Shown here: piece after piece, positions 34,642-42,656 of the stretch | Layout: every line of letters starts with the position of its first letter | Position numbering within the stretch: the first letter of the stretch is position 1 | Origin: Pseudomonadota bacterium | GTDB taxonomy: Bacteria > Pseudomonadota > Gammaproteobacteria > Burkholderiales > Thiobacteraceae | Assembly (NCBI GenBank): GCA_021812385.1 | Contig: JAKANO010000015.1 | Coordinates: forward strand, 25,984-89,983 | Direction of reading: 5' to 3' | Length of the DNA stretch: 64,000 bases | Made by a program: the position numbers and the translations under genes | The notes under the pieces: generated by a model | Databases searched by the model: none | Told to the model about the DNA's origin: nothing | What the model saw: only the letters and a program-made list of their open reading frames with translations

Positions 34642-35559
34642 GTGAAAACTTCTGTCAATCTCATTACCGGATTTTTAGGCGTCGGCAAGACCACCGCGCT
34701 GTTGCACCTGCTCGCTCAGCGCCCACCCCAGCACACATCGGCCGCGCGCTGGGCGGTGCTGGTGAACGAGTTCGGCCAAGTCGGCATCGACGGCGCGACG
34801 CTGACGCAATCCGGCGTGGCGGTGCGCGAAGTGCCGGGCGGCTGCATTTGCTGCAGCGCGCAATTGCCGCTGCGCGTGAGCTTGACGCGCTTGCTGCGTG
34901 AGGTGAAACCGGAGCGCTTATTGATCGAGCCGACCGGCTTGGGGCATCCGGCGGGCGTGATCGATGTGTTGCGCAGCGAGGACTTGGCGAGCGCGGTGGA
35001 ATTGCGCAACGTGATTTGCCTGGTCGACCCGCGCCAGTTGAGCGATGACAAATATCGCAGCCTGGAAACCTACCAAGACCAGCTCGCGCTGGCCGATGTG
35101 CTGGTGGCGAATAAATGCGATCTGGCTAACCCCGAGCAATTGCAGGCGTTCGAAGATTTCGCAGCGCAGTGCTACCCGCCCAAGCGCTTGGCGGCGCAAG
35201 TCACGCATGGCGCACTCGATGCCGCTTGGATGGAGTTGGAGTCCACCGGCATGCATACCACAGTGCCGGCGCACGACAGCAGCGCATTCGTCACGCGCGG
35301 TTGGGTGTTCCCGGCGCAGCGCGTGTTCGATGCGGCGCGCCTCAAGGCACTGTTCGAGTCTTGGGCGCGTGACCCAAATATCGTGCGCGCCAAAGGCGTG
35401 TTGCGCATCGGCCGCGATTGGCGCTTGCTGAATCTGGTCGGCGGGCAAGTGGATATGCAGCCCATCGCCTACCGTCGCGATAGCCGCGTGGAGTTGATCG
35501 TGCGCGCGCAGCCGGTGCCGGATTGGGCGGCAATCGAAGCTGGCTTGCAGGTGCTCTGA
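34642..35559 (+). CDS. CobW/COG0523 family GTP-binding metal chaperone
   Basis: 305 residues. Walker A GFLGVGKTT at 10-18, the metal-binding GGCICC motif, ELRNVICLVDPRQL (Walker B region), NKCD (guanine specificity) and a C-terminal CobW_C domain. Such proteins load metals such as zinc or cobalt. The start is GTG 34642, unlike the ATG of the cut-off fragment at 29231, because its first codons come from the island's right end. The rest of the gene is GC-rich like the chromosome. The gene therefore still works after the insertion, with a new promoter region. Confidence 0.93.
   Translation: MKTSVNLITGFLGVGKTTALLHLLAQRPPQHTSAARWAVLVNEFGQVGIDGATLTQSGVAVREVPGGCICCSAQLPLRVSLTRLLREVKPERLLIEPTGLGHPAGVIDVLRSEDLASAVELRNVICLVDPRQLSDDKYRSLETYQDQLALADVLVANKCDLANPEQLQAFEDFAAQCYPPKRLAAQVTHGALDAAWMELESTGMHTTVPAHDSSAFVTRGWVFPAQRVFDAARLKALFESWARDPNIVRAKGVLRIGRDWRLLNLVGGQVDMQPIAYRRDSRVELIVRAQPVPDWAAIEAGLQVL
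34655..34701 (+). repeat. Right 47-bp direct repeat bounding the island (attR-like)
   Basis: Identical over 47 bases to 29244-29290 and in the same orientation and reading frame of cobW. It marks the right junction of the about 5.4-kb island. Beyond it the two copies diverge after TG. Confidence 0.85.
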
Positions 35560-35640
35560 GCCGCACCGCATTCTCTGACGTGGAACTATTTTTGATATGC
35601 ATAGCCTGAATTGCAGTGACCTATTTAAACCTAGGCGCGC

Positions 35641-35693
35641 GATACAAATCGATACAAAGGACTCACAGTTCCGATACAAATTTTTGCTGTAAT
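35641..35693 (+). promoter_or_regulatory. Three GATACAAA direct repeats upstream of the Spy-like gene
   Basis: GATACAAA occurs at 35641-35648, 35651-35658 and 35673-35680, spaced 10 and 22 bp, i.e. on one face of the helix, as for OmpR-family response regulators. An extended -10 (TGCTGTAAT, 35685-35693) follows. The arrangement implies activation of the Spy-like gene by an envelope-stress or metal-sensing two-component system; the regulator is not in the window. Confidence 0.6.
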
Positions 35694-35735
35694 GGCACTG
35701 TGCGCATTGCACTCGAAACAATTGGAGATTGCATC

Positions 35736-36179
35736 ATGACTAAGCTACAAAAATGGATTGTTGTTGGGTTGACCACGGCTGGTTTGGGTCTGGGCGCGGC
35801 TGCGGCCAGCGCGAACATGGGCCATTGCCAGCACGGCGGTTTTGATAAGGAAAAATTCGCGCAGCACATGCAACAGCGCGAGGCGCGTCTGCACGCGCAA
35901 CTCAAGCTGAGCGCGGATCAGGAAACGGCGTGGACGTCTTTCACCGAAAAGATGCGGCCAAGCCCGGGCGAAGGGCCTAAGCACGAAGAGCTCGCCGGAC
36001 TGAAGACGCCGGAACGCATGGAGCGCATGGCGGAAATGATGAAGCAGCACGAGGCGCGCATGACTGAGCGCGTTGCGGCGGTGAAAGAGTTTTACGCCGT
36101 GCTCACGCCGGCGCAGCAGAAAGTGTTCGACGATAATTTCATGGCGGGCCACAAGGGCGCGCGGGCACGCGGCAAATAG
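35736..36179 (+). CDS. Spy/CpxP-like periplasmic LTxxQ protein
   Basis: 147 residues from ATG 35736, with TTGGAGA upstream. A signal peptide ends near AAASA (residue 25). The mature part is strongly helical, with LKLSADQETAW and the LTPAQQKVF LTxxQ motif, as in Spy/CpxP chaperones and metal-sensing CnrX-like proteins. His and Met residues at both ends (MGHCQHGG; MAGHKG) could bind metal. Three regulator-type direct repeats precede it. It is the first of several envelope genes in this stretch. Confidence 0.85.
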   Translation: MTKLQKWIVVGLTTAGLGLGAAAASANMGHCQHGGFDKEKFAQHMQQREARLHAQLKLSADQETAWTSFTEKMRPSPGEGPKHEELAGLKTPERMERMAEMMKQHEARMTERVAAVKEFYAVLTPAQQKVFDDNFMAGHKGARARGK

Positions 36180-36256
36180 TTTTTACCAAGATGCATTGCA
36201 GTAGGCGAGCGTCCGCGCTGGGCGCTCGCCACTGCAATCAGCGGAAGGTTTTGATC

Positions 36257-36844
36257 ATGGGGCAGACAGGTCGATTTGCTGCGCGCGCGGCGCTAAGCCT
36301 GGCCGTCGTACTCGGCTTGGCGTTGTTGGGGGGGTGCGCCGCATCTCAGCCCAGGCATGCGATAGCACGCACCACCTTGCCGCCGCCGACAGCGGCCGTT
36401 TCGAGCCGGGTATATTTTTATCCAATGGCCGGCCAGAGCGCGGAACAGCAGGATCGGGACCGTTTCGAATGCTATAACTGGGCGGTGAAACAAACCGGCT
36501 TCGATCCCAGTCAGTCGCGCAGCGTGCCGCGCGAGCGGGTGGAGATTGTGCCCGTGCCACCACCCGGTACGCATACCGCGGTCGGCGCGGCTACCGGTGC
36601 GGTGATTGGGGCGGCCGTGGTGCCGCGGCACGATACGCTTGAAGGCGCCGTGGTGGGCGCCGTGGCCGGTGCCGTCATCGGCGCCGCATCGGACTCGGCA
36701 AGGCAAGAGCAGGCGGCGCAGATTCAAGAGCGTTACGACCGCAAGCTGGAAGTGCAAAACGCAGCGCGCGCCGAGCAGCAAGCGCGGGATTTTCGCAACG
36801 CCATGGGCGCATGCCTGGAAGGGCGAGGCTACAGCGTGCGTTGA
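36257..36844 (+). CDS. Glycine-zipper lipoprotein
   Basis: 195 residues from ATG 36257 (GGAAGG upstream). A lipobox ends at LLGGC (Cys about 27). A soluble motif GQSAEQQDRDRFECYNWAV is followed by a glycine zipper (GAATGAVIGAAV ... GAVVGAVAGAVIGAA, about 115-155) that inserts in or packs against the outer membrane, as in SlyB/Rcs-type lipoproteins, and by a Gln/Arg-rich helical tail ending ACLEGRGYSVR. The next gene shares both the GQS-QQ-EC-WAV motif and the tail. Confidence 0.85.
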   Translation: MGQTGRFAARAALSLAVVLGLALLGGCAASQPRHAIARTTLPPPTAAVSSRVYFYPMAGQSAEQQDRDRFECYNWAVKQTGFDPSQSRSVPRERVEIVPVPPPGTHTAVGAATGAVIGAAVVPRHDTLEGAVVGAVAGAVIGAASDSARQEQAAQIQERYDRKLEVQNAARAEQQARDFRNAMGACLEGRGYSVR

Positions 36845-36889
36845 ATCGTTGCCGTTTTGGTCGCAGGGATTAATGAACAGGAGGTCGGC

Positions 36890-37558
36890 ATGAAAAATCA
36901 TCGTAACTGGGGTGCGCCAGCGCTGTTGGCGCTGCTGTTGGGCGCGAGCATTGCCCCTGCGTTGGCTGAGCGTCATGGCGATCGCGGCGGCGAGCAGCAC
37001 CGCGAGTACGACTCGCGCTATAGCCACAATCGTTACTATCCTTCGCGCGGCGTGGTGATTGACAGAATTCCACTGGGGCATCATGTAGTGCCGTTCAGGA
37101 ATGAGCGCTACTACTTTTATGGCGGGGTCTGGTATCGTCCCTACGGACCGCGCTTCGTGGTGGTGACGCCGCCCATCGGGCTGGCAATTTCCCTGCTGCC
37201 GCCGTTCTATTCGACCGTGTGGGTCGGCGGCGCGCCCTACTACTATGCGGATGGCGTGTATTACGCATGGCAACCGGCGCAGCGCAACTATGTCGTGGTC
37301 GAGCCGCCGCGCGAATCGGAAGTGCTGGCTTTGCCGCCCGAGGTCGCGCAGCAATTCGTCTATCCGAAGAGCGGTCAGAGCGAGCAGCAGCAGGCGAAAG
37401 ATAAATATGAGTGTCATCGTTGGGCGGTGGATCAAACCGCCTATGATCCAACGCAGCCGAATGACAATACGGCGCAACCGGACGTGACGCAGAAGCGTGA
37501 CGAATACCAGCGCGCCACCAAGGCCTGTCTTGAAGGGCGCGGGTATAGCGTGCGCTAA
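36890..37558 (+). CDS. Exported DUF6515-like protein
   Basis: 222 residues from ATG 36890 with a very strong AGGAGGT site. A signal peptide (ALA at about 24) is followed by a His/Arg/Tyr-rich region and a Tyr-rich beta domain (FRNERYYFYGGVWYRPYGPRF, then YYYADGVYYAWQ) typical of DUF6515. The C-terminal QSEQQQAKDKYECHRWAVDQ motif and the final ACLEGRGYSVR are shared with the upstream lipoprotein, so the two probably form one envelope unit. The function is unknown. Confidence 0.85.
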   Translation: MKNHRNWGAPALLALLLGASIAPALAERHGDRGGEQHREYDSRYSHNRYYPSRGVVIDRIPLGHHVVPFRNERYYFYGGVWYRPYGPRFVVVTPPIGLAISLLPPFYSTVWVGGAPYYYADGVYYAWQPAQRNYVVVEPPRESEVLALPPEVAQQFVYPKSGQSEQQQAKDKYECHRWAVDQTAYDPTQPNDNTAQPDVTQKRDEYQRATKACLEGRGYSVR

Positions 37559-37575
37559 TTTTGCATTCACCCTGC

Positions 37576-37621
37576 GGCCCCAGTCGTCCGGCAATGCTGG
37601 CGCCTGGGGTCCTGTTTTTTT
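37576..37621 (+). terminator. Rho-independent terminator after the DUF6515-like gene
   Basis: GGCCCCAG (37576-37583) pairs with CTGGGGTC (37604-37611, one G-T pair), with an inner stem in the loop, and is followed by CTG and seven T (37615-37621). Confidence 0.65.
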
Positions 37622-37747
37622 GTCATAACGCAAAACTTTCGCCTGTGCGGCGCTGCGCCCGTCACCGGGCATAAGATAAAATCAAGTAAAAACGCGTTAC
37701 GCTGTACCATCTTGCAGCTTGTTGTGCGCCGGATAAGCTAATGCGCT

Positions 37748-37777
37748 GGAAACTTTTTGCGGGAATGGCTGGTCAGT
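37748..37777 (+). promoter_or_regulatory. Possible sigma-E/AlgU-type promoter of the HtrA gene
   Basis: GGAAACTT (37748-37755) and GGTCAGT (37771-37777) resemble the GGAACTT / GGTCAAA-TCTGA elements of envelope-stress sigma factors, with 17 bases between AACTT and TCAGT. HtrA/MucD genes are classic members of that regulon. The match is imperfect. Confidence 0.3.
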
Positions 37778-37837
37778 AGAGAGTTCGTGCCGATTCTCGG
37801 TCAACGCATAAAGGTCGAATTTTAAACAGGAGAAATC

Positions 37838-39313
37838 ATGGATTTTCTGCGGAAATTATTGCTAGCCAGTTTATTGAGCCTGCCTTTGGCGGCCTGTTCT
37901 CAGCCTACCGCGACTACTCCGGCTCAGCCCAAGGCGGAAGCCGCCTTGCCGGCAGTGCGCTTGAATGGTGCGCTGCCCGATTTCACCGGTTTGGTGGAAA
38001 AGGAAGGCCCGGCCGTGGTGAATATCAGCACGACGCAAAAAGTGCACGAGCGCGGCATACCGTTCCCGCAATTTCGCGACCTGCCGGAAGACGATCCTTT
38101 TTTCGAGTTTTTCAAGCGCTTCATGCCGCAGCAGCCTAATGGTGGTGGCGGTGGCGGCGCCCCGCGCGAATATCAGACGCACTCCCTGGGTTCCGGATTC
38201 ATCATTAGCCCGGATGGCTATATTCTGACCAATGCGCATGTCGTCGATGACGCCGACGAGGTGGTGGTGAAGCTCACCGACAAGCGCGAATTCAAAGCCA
38301 AGGTGATTGGGGCGGATCGCCGCACCGATGTGGCCTTGCTCAAAATCGACGCCAAGAACCTGCCGGTGGCGAATTTGGGCGACCCCAACAAAACCAAGGT
38401 GGGCGAATGGGTGGTGGCGATCGGCTCGCCATATGGCTTTGAAAATTCCGTGACTGCGGGCATCGTTAGCGCCAAGGGGCGCGCCTTGCCGGGTGATAAT
38501 TTCGTGTCGTTCATCCAGACCGACGTGGCGGTGAATCCGGGCAATTCGGGCGGGCCTTTGTTCAATCTGCGCGGCGAAGTGGTGGGCGTGAACTCGCAAA
38601 TCTACAGCCGCACCGGCGGTTACATGGGCTTGTCGTTTTCGATTCCAATCGATGTCGCGATGGATGTCGTGGGCCAGCTCAAAGGCAGCGGCAAAGTCAG
38701 CCGGGGCCGCATGGGCGTGCAAATTCAGGAAGTGACGCCGGAGTTGGCCGCTTCCTTCGGGCTCAAAGAACCCAAGGGCGCGCTGGTCGCGGCCATCGAA
38801 AAAGGCAGCCCGGCGGAAAAAGCCGGCATGCAGCCCGGCGATGTGATCCTGAAGTTTGAAGGCAAAGACGTGCCCAGTTCCAGCGAATTGCCGCGCATGG
38901 TCGGCGCGACCAAGCCGGGCAGCAAGACCAAGCTGGAAATCTGGCGCAATCGCGCGACCAAGGAATTGACGATCACCTTGGCCGAGTGGGACGACGAGAA
39001 AGTGGCGGAGGCCAAGGCTGCGCCAAAGGCCGAGAAAGCCAACAAGCTGGGTCTTTCCTTGGCCGACATTAGCGCCGACAATAAGCGCAAATTGAACTTG
39101 GAAAATGGCGTGCTGGTGCAAAATGTCAGCGGCGCCGCCGAGAAAGCCGGTTTGCGCCGTGGCGATATCGTGTTGTCCTTGGGCGGCGAAAAAATCGCCA
39201 GTGTCGAACAGTTCAACAAGTTGCTGGAGCAGCGTAAACAAGATAAGAATATTGCGCTGCTGATACGGCGCGGCGACCAGATTTTGTTTGTGCCGGTGCA
39301 GTGGGGCGAGTGA
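37838..39313 (+). CDS. Do-family serine protease (DegQ/MucD-like) with lipobox
   Basis: 491 residues. The N-terminus ends in LPLAAC, a lipobox, so the mature protein is probably a periplasm-facing lipoprotein rather than a soluble DegP. The trypsin-like domain has the catalytic His in TNAHVVDDADE (about 134), Asp in RRTDVALLKID (about 165) and Ser in PGNSGGPLFN (about 240). Two PDZ domains follow (about 285-375 and 405-490). A Gly-rich loop (NGGGGGGAP) lies at about 105. It degrades misfolded envelope proteins. It is preceded by a possible sigma-E-type promoter. Confidence 0.93.
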   Translation: MDFLRKLLLASLLSLPLAACSQPTATTPAQPKAEAALPAVRLNGALPDFTGLVEKEGPAVVNISTTQKVHERGIPFPQFRDLPEDDPFFEFFKRFMPQQPNGGGGGGAPREYQTHSLGSGFIISPDGYILTNAHVVDDADEVVVKLTDKREFKAKVIGADRRTDVALLKIDAKNLPVANLGDPNKTKVGEWVVAIGSPYGFENSVTAGIVSAKGRALPGDNFVSFIQTDVAVNPGNSGGPLFNLRGEVVGVNSQIYSRTGGYMGLSFSIPIDVAMDVVGQLKGSGKVSRGRMGVQIQEVTPELAASFGLKEPKGALVAAIEKGSPAEKAGMQPGDVILKFEGKDVPSSSELPRMVGATKPGSKTKLEIWRNRATKELTITLAEWDDEKVAEAKAAPKAEKANKLGLSLADISADNKRKLNLENGVLVQNVSGAAEKAGLRRGDIVLSLGGEKIASVEQFNKLLEQRKQDKNIALLIRRGDQILFVPVQWGE

Positions 39314-39364
39314 GCTTGGGATTGGCGTGAGCATGGCGCTCACCCGGGCTTTACCTTGAAAACG

Positions 39365-39465
39365 ATGGAACCGCGGAGGACGCGGAGGACGCAGAGGAAT
39401 TAAAATTTTCAACGCTGCATTACCCGCCTCAGCGAACGCAACAGCTCCGCGTCCTCCGCGCTTGA
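39365..39465. repeat. Inverted-repeat element of CGGAGGA units
   Basis: The left arm (39365-39399, starting ATGGAACCGCGGAGGACG) and the right arm (39445-39465, CTCCGCGTCCTCCGCGCTTGA) are opposing arrays of CGCGGAGGA-type units around a 45-nt centre. It lies between the HtrA gene and btuC and ends 13 bp before the btuC start, so it may also shape the btuC leader. Confidence 0.75.
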
Positions 39466-39478
39466 GCGCTTTCATTCA

Positions 39479-40453
39479 TTGAAACGCGCCCTCATACCCC
39501 TCTTCAGTCTCGCCGCCCTGGCGCTGGCCAGCGGCTTGCTCGCCTTGTCTTTTGGCAGCGTCGCCACATCCTGGCAATCGGTGTGGCAGGTGCTGCTGGG
39601 CAACGACCACGGCTTATCTTCCGATCTGGTATTGCAGTTGCGCTTGCCGCGCGCCATCAATGCGTTTACCACCGGCGCGCTGCTGGCTTTGGCCGGCGCG
39701 CTGATGCAAGTGCTGCTGCGCAACCCCTTGGCCGACCCCTATGTGCTGGGAATTTCCGGCGGCGCGGCCGTGGCGGCTTTGTGCGCCATCTTGCTCGGTA
39801 TCGGCGGCCTGTGGTTGAACGCGGCCGCATTTGCCGGCGCGCTGATTTCCATGTTCTTGGTGTTTGGCTTGGCGCGCGGTGCCGGCGCCTGGTCTTCGCC
39901 GCGCTTGCTGCTGACGGGCGTGATCGTCGCTGCGGGTTGGGGTGCGCTGATCGGATTTTTACTGACGGTGTCACCCGATGCGCAATTGCGCGGCATGTTG
40001 TTTTGGCTGATGGGTGATCTTGGTGGCGCAGAGAGCTATGGCCTGGGTGTATTCACTTTGGTGTTGGGGCTTGCGTTGAGCCTGCCGTTGGCGCGCAACC
40101 TGAATGTGATGGCGCGCGGCGAATTAAGCGCGCGGGCGCTCGGCGTACCGGTGGCGCGTTTGCGTTTGGGGCTGTATGGGTTGGCCTCATTGCTCACGGC
40201 GGTGGCGGTGATGACGGCCGGCAGCATCGGCTTCATCGGCCTGGTGGCGCCGCATATCTTGCGTCTAGCCGTCGGCAACGATCATCGCATTTTGCTGCCG
40301 GGCGCGGCTTTGTTCGGCGGCAGTTTATTGCTGCTGGCGGATACCGTGGCGCGCACCGCGTTGGCGCCGCAGCAACTGCCGGTGGGCGTGGTGACGGCCC
40401 TGCTTGGCGTGCCGCTGTTCTTATACCTCTTATCGCGCGCGGAGCGTCGATGA
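39479..40453 (+). CDS. btuC: Vitamin B12 ABC transporter permease BtuC
   Basis: 324 residues of FecCD/BtuC type with about ten membrane helices. The signatures LRLPRAINAFTTGALLALAG and GSIGFIGLVAPHILRLAVG (coupling region) are present. The start codon is TTG 39479. Substrate assignment rests on family similarity and on btuF and a riboswitch-controlled btuB in the same region; an iron-siderophore permease cannot be excluded from sequence alone. It overlaps the ATPase gene by four bases (ATGA). Confidence 0.85.
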   Translation: MKRALIPLFSLAALALASGLLALSFGSVATSWQSVWQVLLGNDHGLSSDLVLQLRLPRAINAFTTGALLALAGALMQVLLRNPLADPYVLGISGGAAVAALCAILLGIGGLWLNAAAFAGALISMFLVFGLARGAGAWSSPRLLLTGVIVAAGWGALIGFLLTVSPDAQLRGMLFWLMGDLGGAESYGLGVFTLVLGLALSLPLARNLNVMARGELSARALGVPVARLRLGLYGLASLLTAVAVMTAGSIGFIGLVAPHILRLAVGNDHRILLPGAALFGGSLLLLADTVARTALAPQQLPVGVVTALLGVPLFLYLLSRAERR

Positions 40454-41241
40454 GTGCCGCGCAGCCACTCCTCGAAACGCGCGGCTTGCATTTAAGCATC
40501 GGCGGCAAGCAGATTTGTCGCGATCTGAATTTCAGCGTGCAGCAGGGCGAACGCTGGGGCGTGCTGGGTGTGAACGGCGTCGGCAAAACTTCGCTGCTGC
40601 TGGCGCTGGCCGGTTTGAAAACAGCGCAGGCCGGCAGCGTGCACATGCAGGGCAAAGCGCTGTCTGAATTCACGGGCCGGCAGCTGGCGCAACTGTGCGG
40701 CGTGATGTTTCAAGACAGCGACGACGCATTTCCGGCCAGCGTGCTGGAAACCGCCTTGATCGGGCGCCACCCGCACTTGCGCGCCTGGGAGTGGGAGAGC
40801 GCCGCGGATGAAGCGATTGCGCGCGCGGCCTTGCAAGCCGTGGGCTTGGCTGAGCTTACGCAACGCACCACCAATACGCTATCGGGAGGCGAGCGGCGGC
40901 GGCTCGCGCTGGCGACCTTGCTGGCGCAAGATCCGCCCTTGATGCTGTTGGATGAACCCGTCAATCACTTGGACTTGCACCATCAAATCGACGCCCTGGA
41001 ATTATTGACACAGCAAGTCACGCAGCACGGCAAGACTTCGGTGATGGTGCTGCACGACGTGAATCTCGCCGCGCGTTATTGCGATGCGCTGTTGTTGTTG
41101 TTCGGCGATGGCGAAGTGTTGCAAGGCGCGGTGCGCGAGGTATTGACTCTGGAAAATCTCTCGCGCCTGTATGGCCATCCGGTACGTAGCGTGGAAACGC
41201 CGGAAGGGGTGTTGTATTACCCTGAAATACGAAAAACTTGA
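40450..41241 (+). CDS. btuD: Vitamin B12 ABC transporter ATP-binding protein BtuD
   Basis: 263 residues. Walker A GVNGVGKTSLLLAL, signature LSGGERRRLALATLLAQ, Walker B LMLLDEPVNHLD and the H-loop VLHDVNLAARYCD are all intact. It forms the importer with BtuC. Its TGA stop is the first three bases of the inverted-repeat element that follows, suggesting that the repeat inserted at or near the original end of the gene. Confidence 0.88.
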   Translation: MSAAQPLLETRGLHLSIGGKQICRDLNFSVQQGERWGVLGVNGVGKTSLLLALAGLKTAQAGSVHMQGKALSEFTGRQLAQLCGVMFQDSDDAFPASVLETALIGRHPHLRAWEWESAADEAIARAALQAVGLAELTQRTTNTLSGGERRRLALATLLAQDPPLMLLDEPVNHLDLHHQIDALELLTQQVTQHGKTSVMVLHDVNLAARYCDALLLLFGDGEVLQGAVREVLTLENLSRLYGHPVRSVETPEGVLYYPEIRKT

Positions 41242-41360
41242 ACCGCAGAGGCGCTGAAACGCAGAGAAATTCGAGAGCTTTTGTTCGCGCCACAATTCAT
41301 TTTCTAGGGGCGGTAATTTAAATAAGGCTTTTCTCTGCGCCTCCGCGTCTCCGCGGTTCA
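41239..41360. repeat. Inverted-repeat element of CGCAGAG units between btuD and btuF
   Basis: Two 31-nt arms, 41239-41269 (starting TGAACCGCAGAGGCGC) and 41330-41360, match 26/31 as inverted repeats around a 60-nt centre. The left arm supplies the btuD stop codon. The right arm is 24 bp from the btuF stop codon, so the element fills the convergent intergenic space and could form a long hairpin acting as a bidirectional terminator. Confidence 0.8.
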
Positions 41361-41384
41361 GGCTATTTCCTTAGTAAATTTAAT

Positions 41385-42263
41385 TCAATGGTTTGAACGA
41401 GCCTGATCCAGCAACCCGCACAACTCGGCCACGCCTTTTAAGATACGCGGCGTGGCGCGATCGATCCAATCGGCATGCACGAAAAACAAATGATGATTGC
41501 GCACGGCGGAGAGCCGCGGCCAGCGCCGCCAAGCATCGAGGCGCGCCGGGGGCTGCGCGTCCTGGCTGCTGGTGACGATCGCGTCGGGATCGGCTTGCAA
41601 TACGTTTTCGATGCTGACCGTGGGCGTCAGCGCCGGTAGTTTTGCGAAAATATTTTCGCCGCCGCAGGTGGTCAGCGCATCGCTGATGATGTGCGTGCCG
41701 TTGATGGTCAGCAGCGGCTCGTCCCATACCTGGTAAAACACCCGAACTGTTTTTCGCGCGGAATAGGTATTGCGCAAGCGCGCCAAGTCAGCGCGAAACT
41801 GTGCGGCGGCGGCCTGCGCCACGTCGCCAGTGCCGGCCAATTGACCCAAGCGCTGCAGCGTGGCGGGAATGTCGTCCAAGCGTTTTTGCAGGCTCAAGTA
41901 CACCGGTATGCCGAGCTGCTTCAGGCGCTGCAATTGCGCCGGCGCATTGCCATCGGCCCAAGCGACAATCACGTCGGGATGCAAGGCGGCTATCGTTTCC
42001 AAATCCAACAGCGCGCCGCCGACGCGCGGAATGCGCCGCGCCGCCTCGGGGTAGTCGCTATAGTCCGATGCGCCGACAATGCGCGCGCCGGCGCCTGCGG
42101 CAAATAATAATTCGGTGGCATTCGGCGCCAGGCTGACGATGCGTTGCGGGGTTTGTTTCAGATGCAGCAGTTGCCCGGTGTCGTCGCGCAGGCTGAGGTC
42201 GGCGCAGGCACTTTGCACGGCGCATAGCCAACTCAGAAAAATGATAGATATCTTATGCTGCAT
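41385..42263 (-). CDS. btuF: Periplasmic cobalamin-binding protein BtuF
   Basis: 292 residues. A signal peptide (about 1-21) is followed by a two-lobe cluster-A binding protein with IVSLAPNATELLFAAGAG, GASDYSDYPEAARRIPRVGG and IVAWADGNAPAQL, all typical of BtuF. It delivers B12 to BtuCD, which is encoded convergently just to the left. It has its own promoter region on the right, and no riboswitch was seen in front of it. Confidence 0.88.
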   Translation of the reverse strand: MQHKISIIFLSWLCAVQSACADLSLRDDTGQLLHLKQTPQRIVSLAPNATELLFAAGAGARIVGASDYSDYPEAARRIPRVGGALLDLETIAALHPDVIVAWADGNAPAQLQRLKQLGIPVYLSLQKRLDDIPATLQRLGQLAGTGDVAQAAAAQFRADLARLRNTYSARKTVRVFYQVWDEPLLTINGTHIISDALTTCGGENIFAKLPALTPTVSIENVLQADPDAIVTSSQDAQPPARLDAWRRWPRLSAVRNHHLFFVHADWIDRATPRILKGVAELCGLLDQARSNH

Positions 42264-42311
42264 GGGTTATTTTGTTTCGTGTCTGGGGTGTGACCCATCA
42301 GAAAGTTAAAT

Positions 42312-42656
42312 ATGAATGCCTGGAAAAAAATAATCACCGCTGGAGCGCTCGGCCTCTTATTGTATGTCGGCATTTATTCATACGCTCTACATAGTGATGG
42401 TTTTAAATTTGTTAAGAGCACCTTAGAACGTTCGCACGTTATTCAGGAAAAGGTCGGAGGCGTGCGAAAGGTAAAGCTTTCACTGTTTGGTGCCTTCAAA
42501 GAAAAATACGTTAATTCAGACCAAATCGTTACTGTATTGGTTGATGTCATTGGCGATACGAGCACTGTGACTGTCGATGTCAAAGCAAGTCGTAAAGATG
42601 GTGCTTGGAAAATAGATGCTGCATTAGTCAATGGCGTGCCAATTACTTTGGACTGA
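42312..42656 (+). CDS. Small membrane-anchored protein (Coa1-like fold possible)
   Basis: 114 residues. One N-terminal helix (about 8-28) is followed by a small alpha/beta domain (SLFGAFKEKYVNSDQ, then VTVDVKASRKDGAWKIDAAL) whose layout resembles the cytochrome oxidase assembly factor 1/Tim21-like domain. The gene is AT-richer than its neighbours and isolated. The family call is tentative; the membrane anchor is clear. Confidence 0.55.
   Translation: MNAWKKIITAGALGLLLYVGIYSYALHSDGFKFVKSTLERSHVIQEKVGGVRKVKLSLFGAFKEKYVNSDQIVTVLVDVIGDTSTVTVDVKASRKDGAWKIDAALVNGVPITLD

Noticed and set aside
36293..37672. 459-residue open frame on the minus strand
   Set aside because: Antisense to two well-supported envelope protein genes with signal peptides; composition rich in Arg and His, typical of a shadow frame.
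37871..39475. 534-residue open frame on the minus strand
   Set aside because: It is entirely antisense to the HtrA protease gene, has no ribosome site or recognisable domain, and arises from GC-rich third positions.
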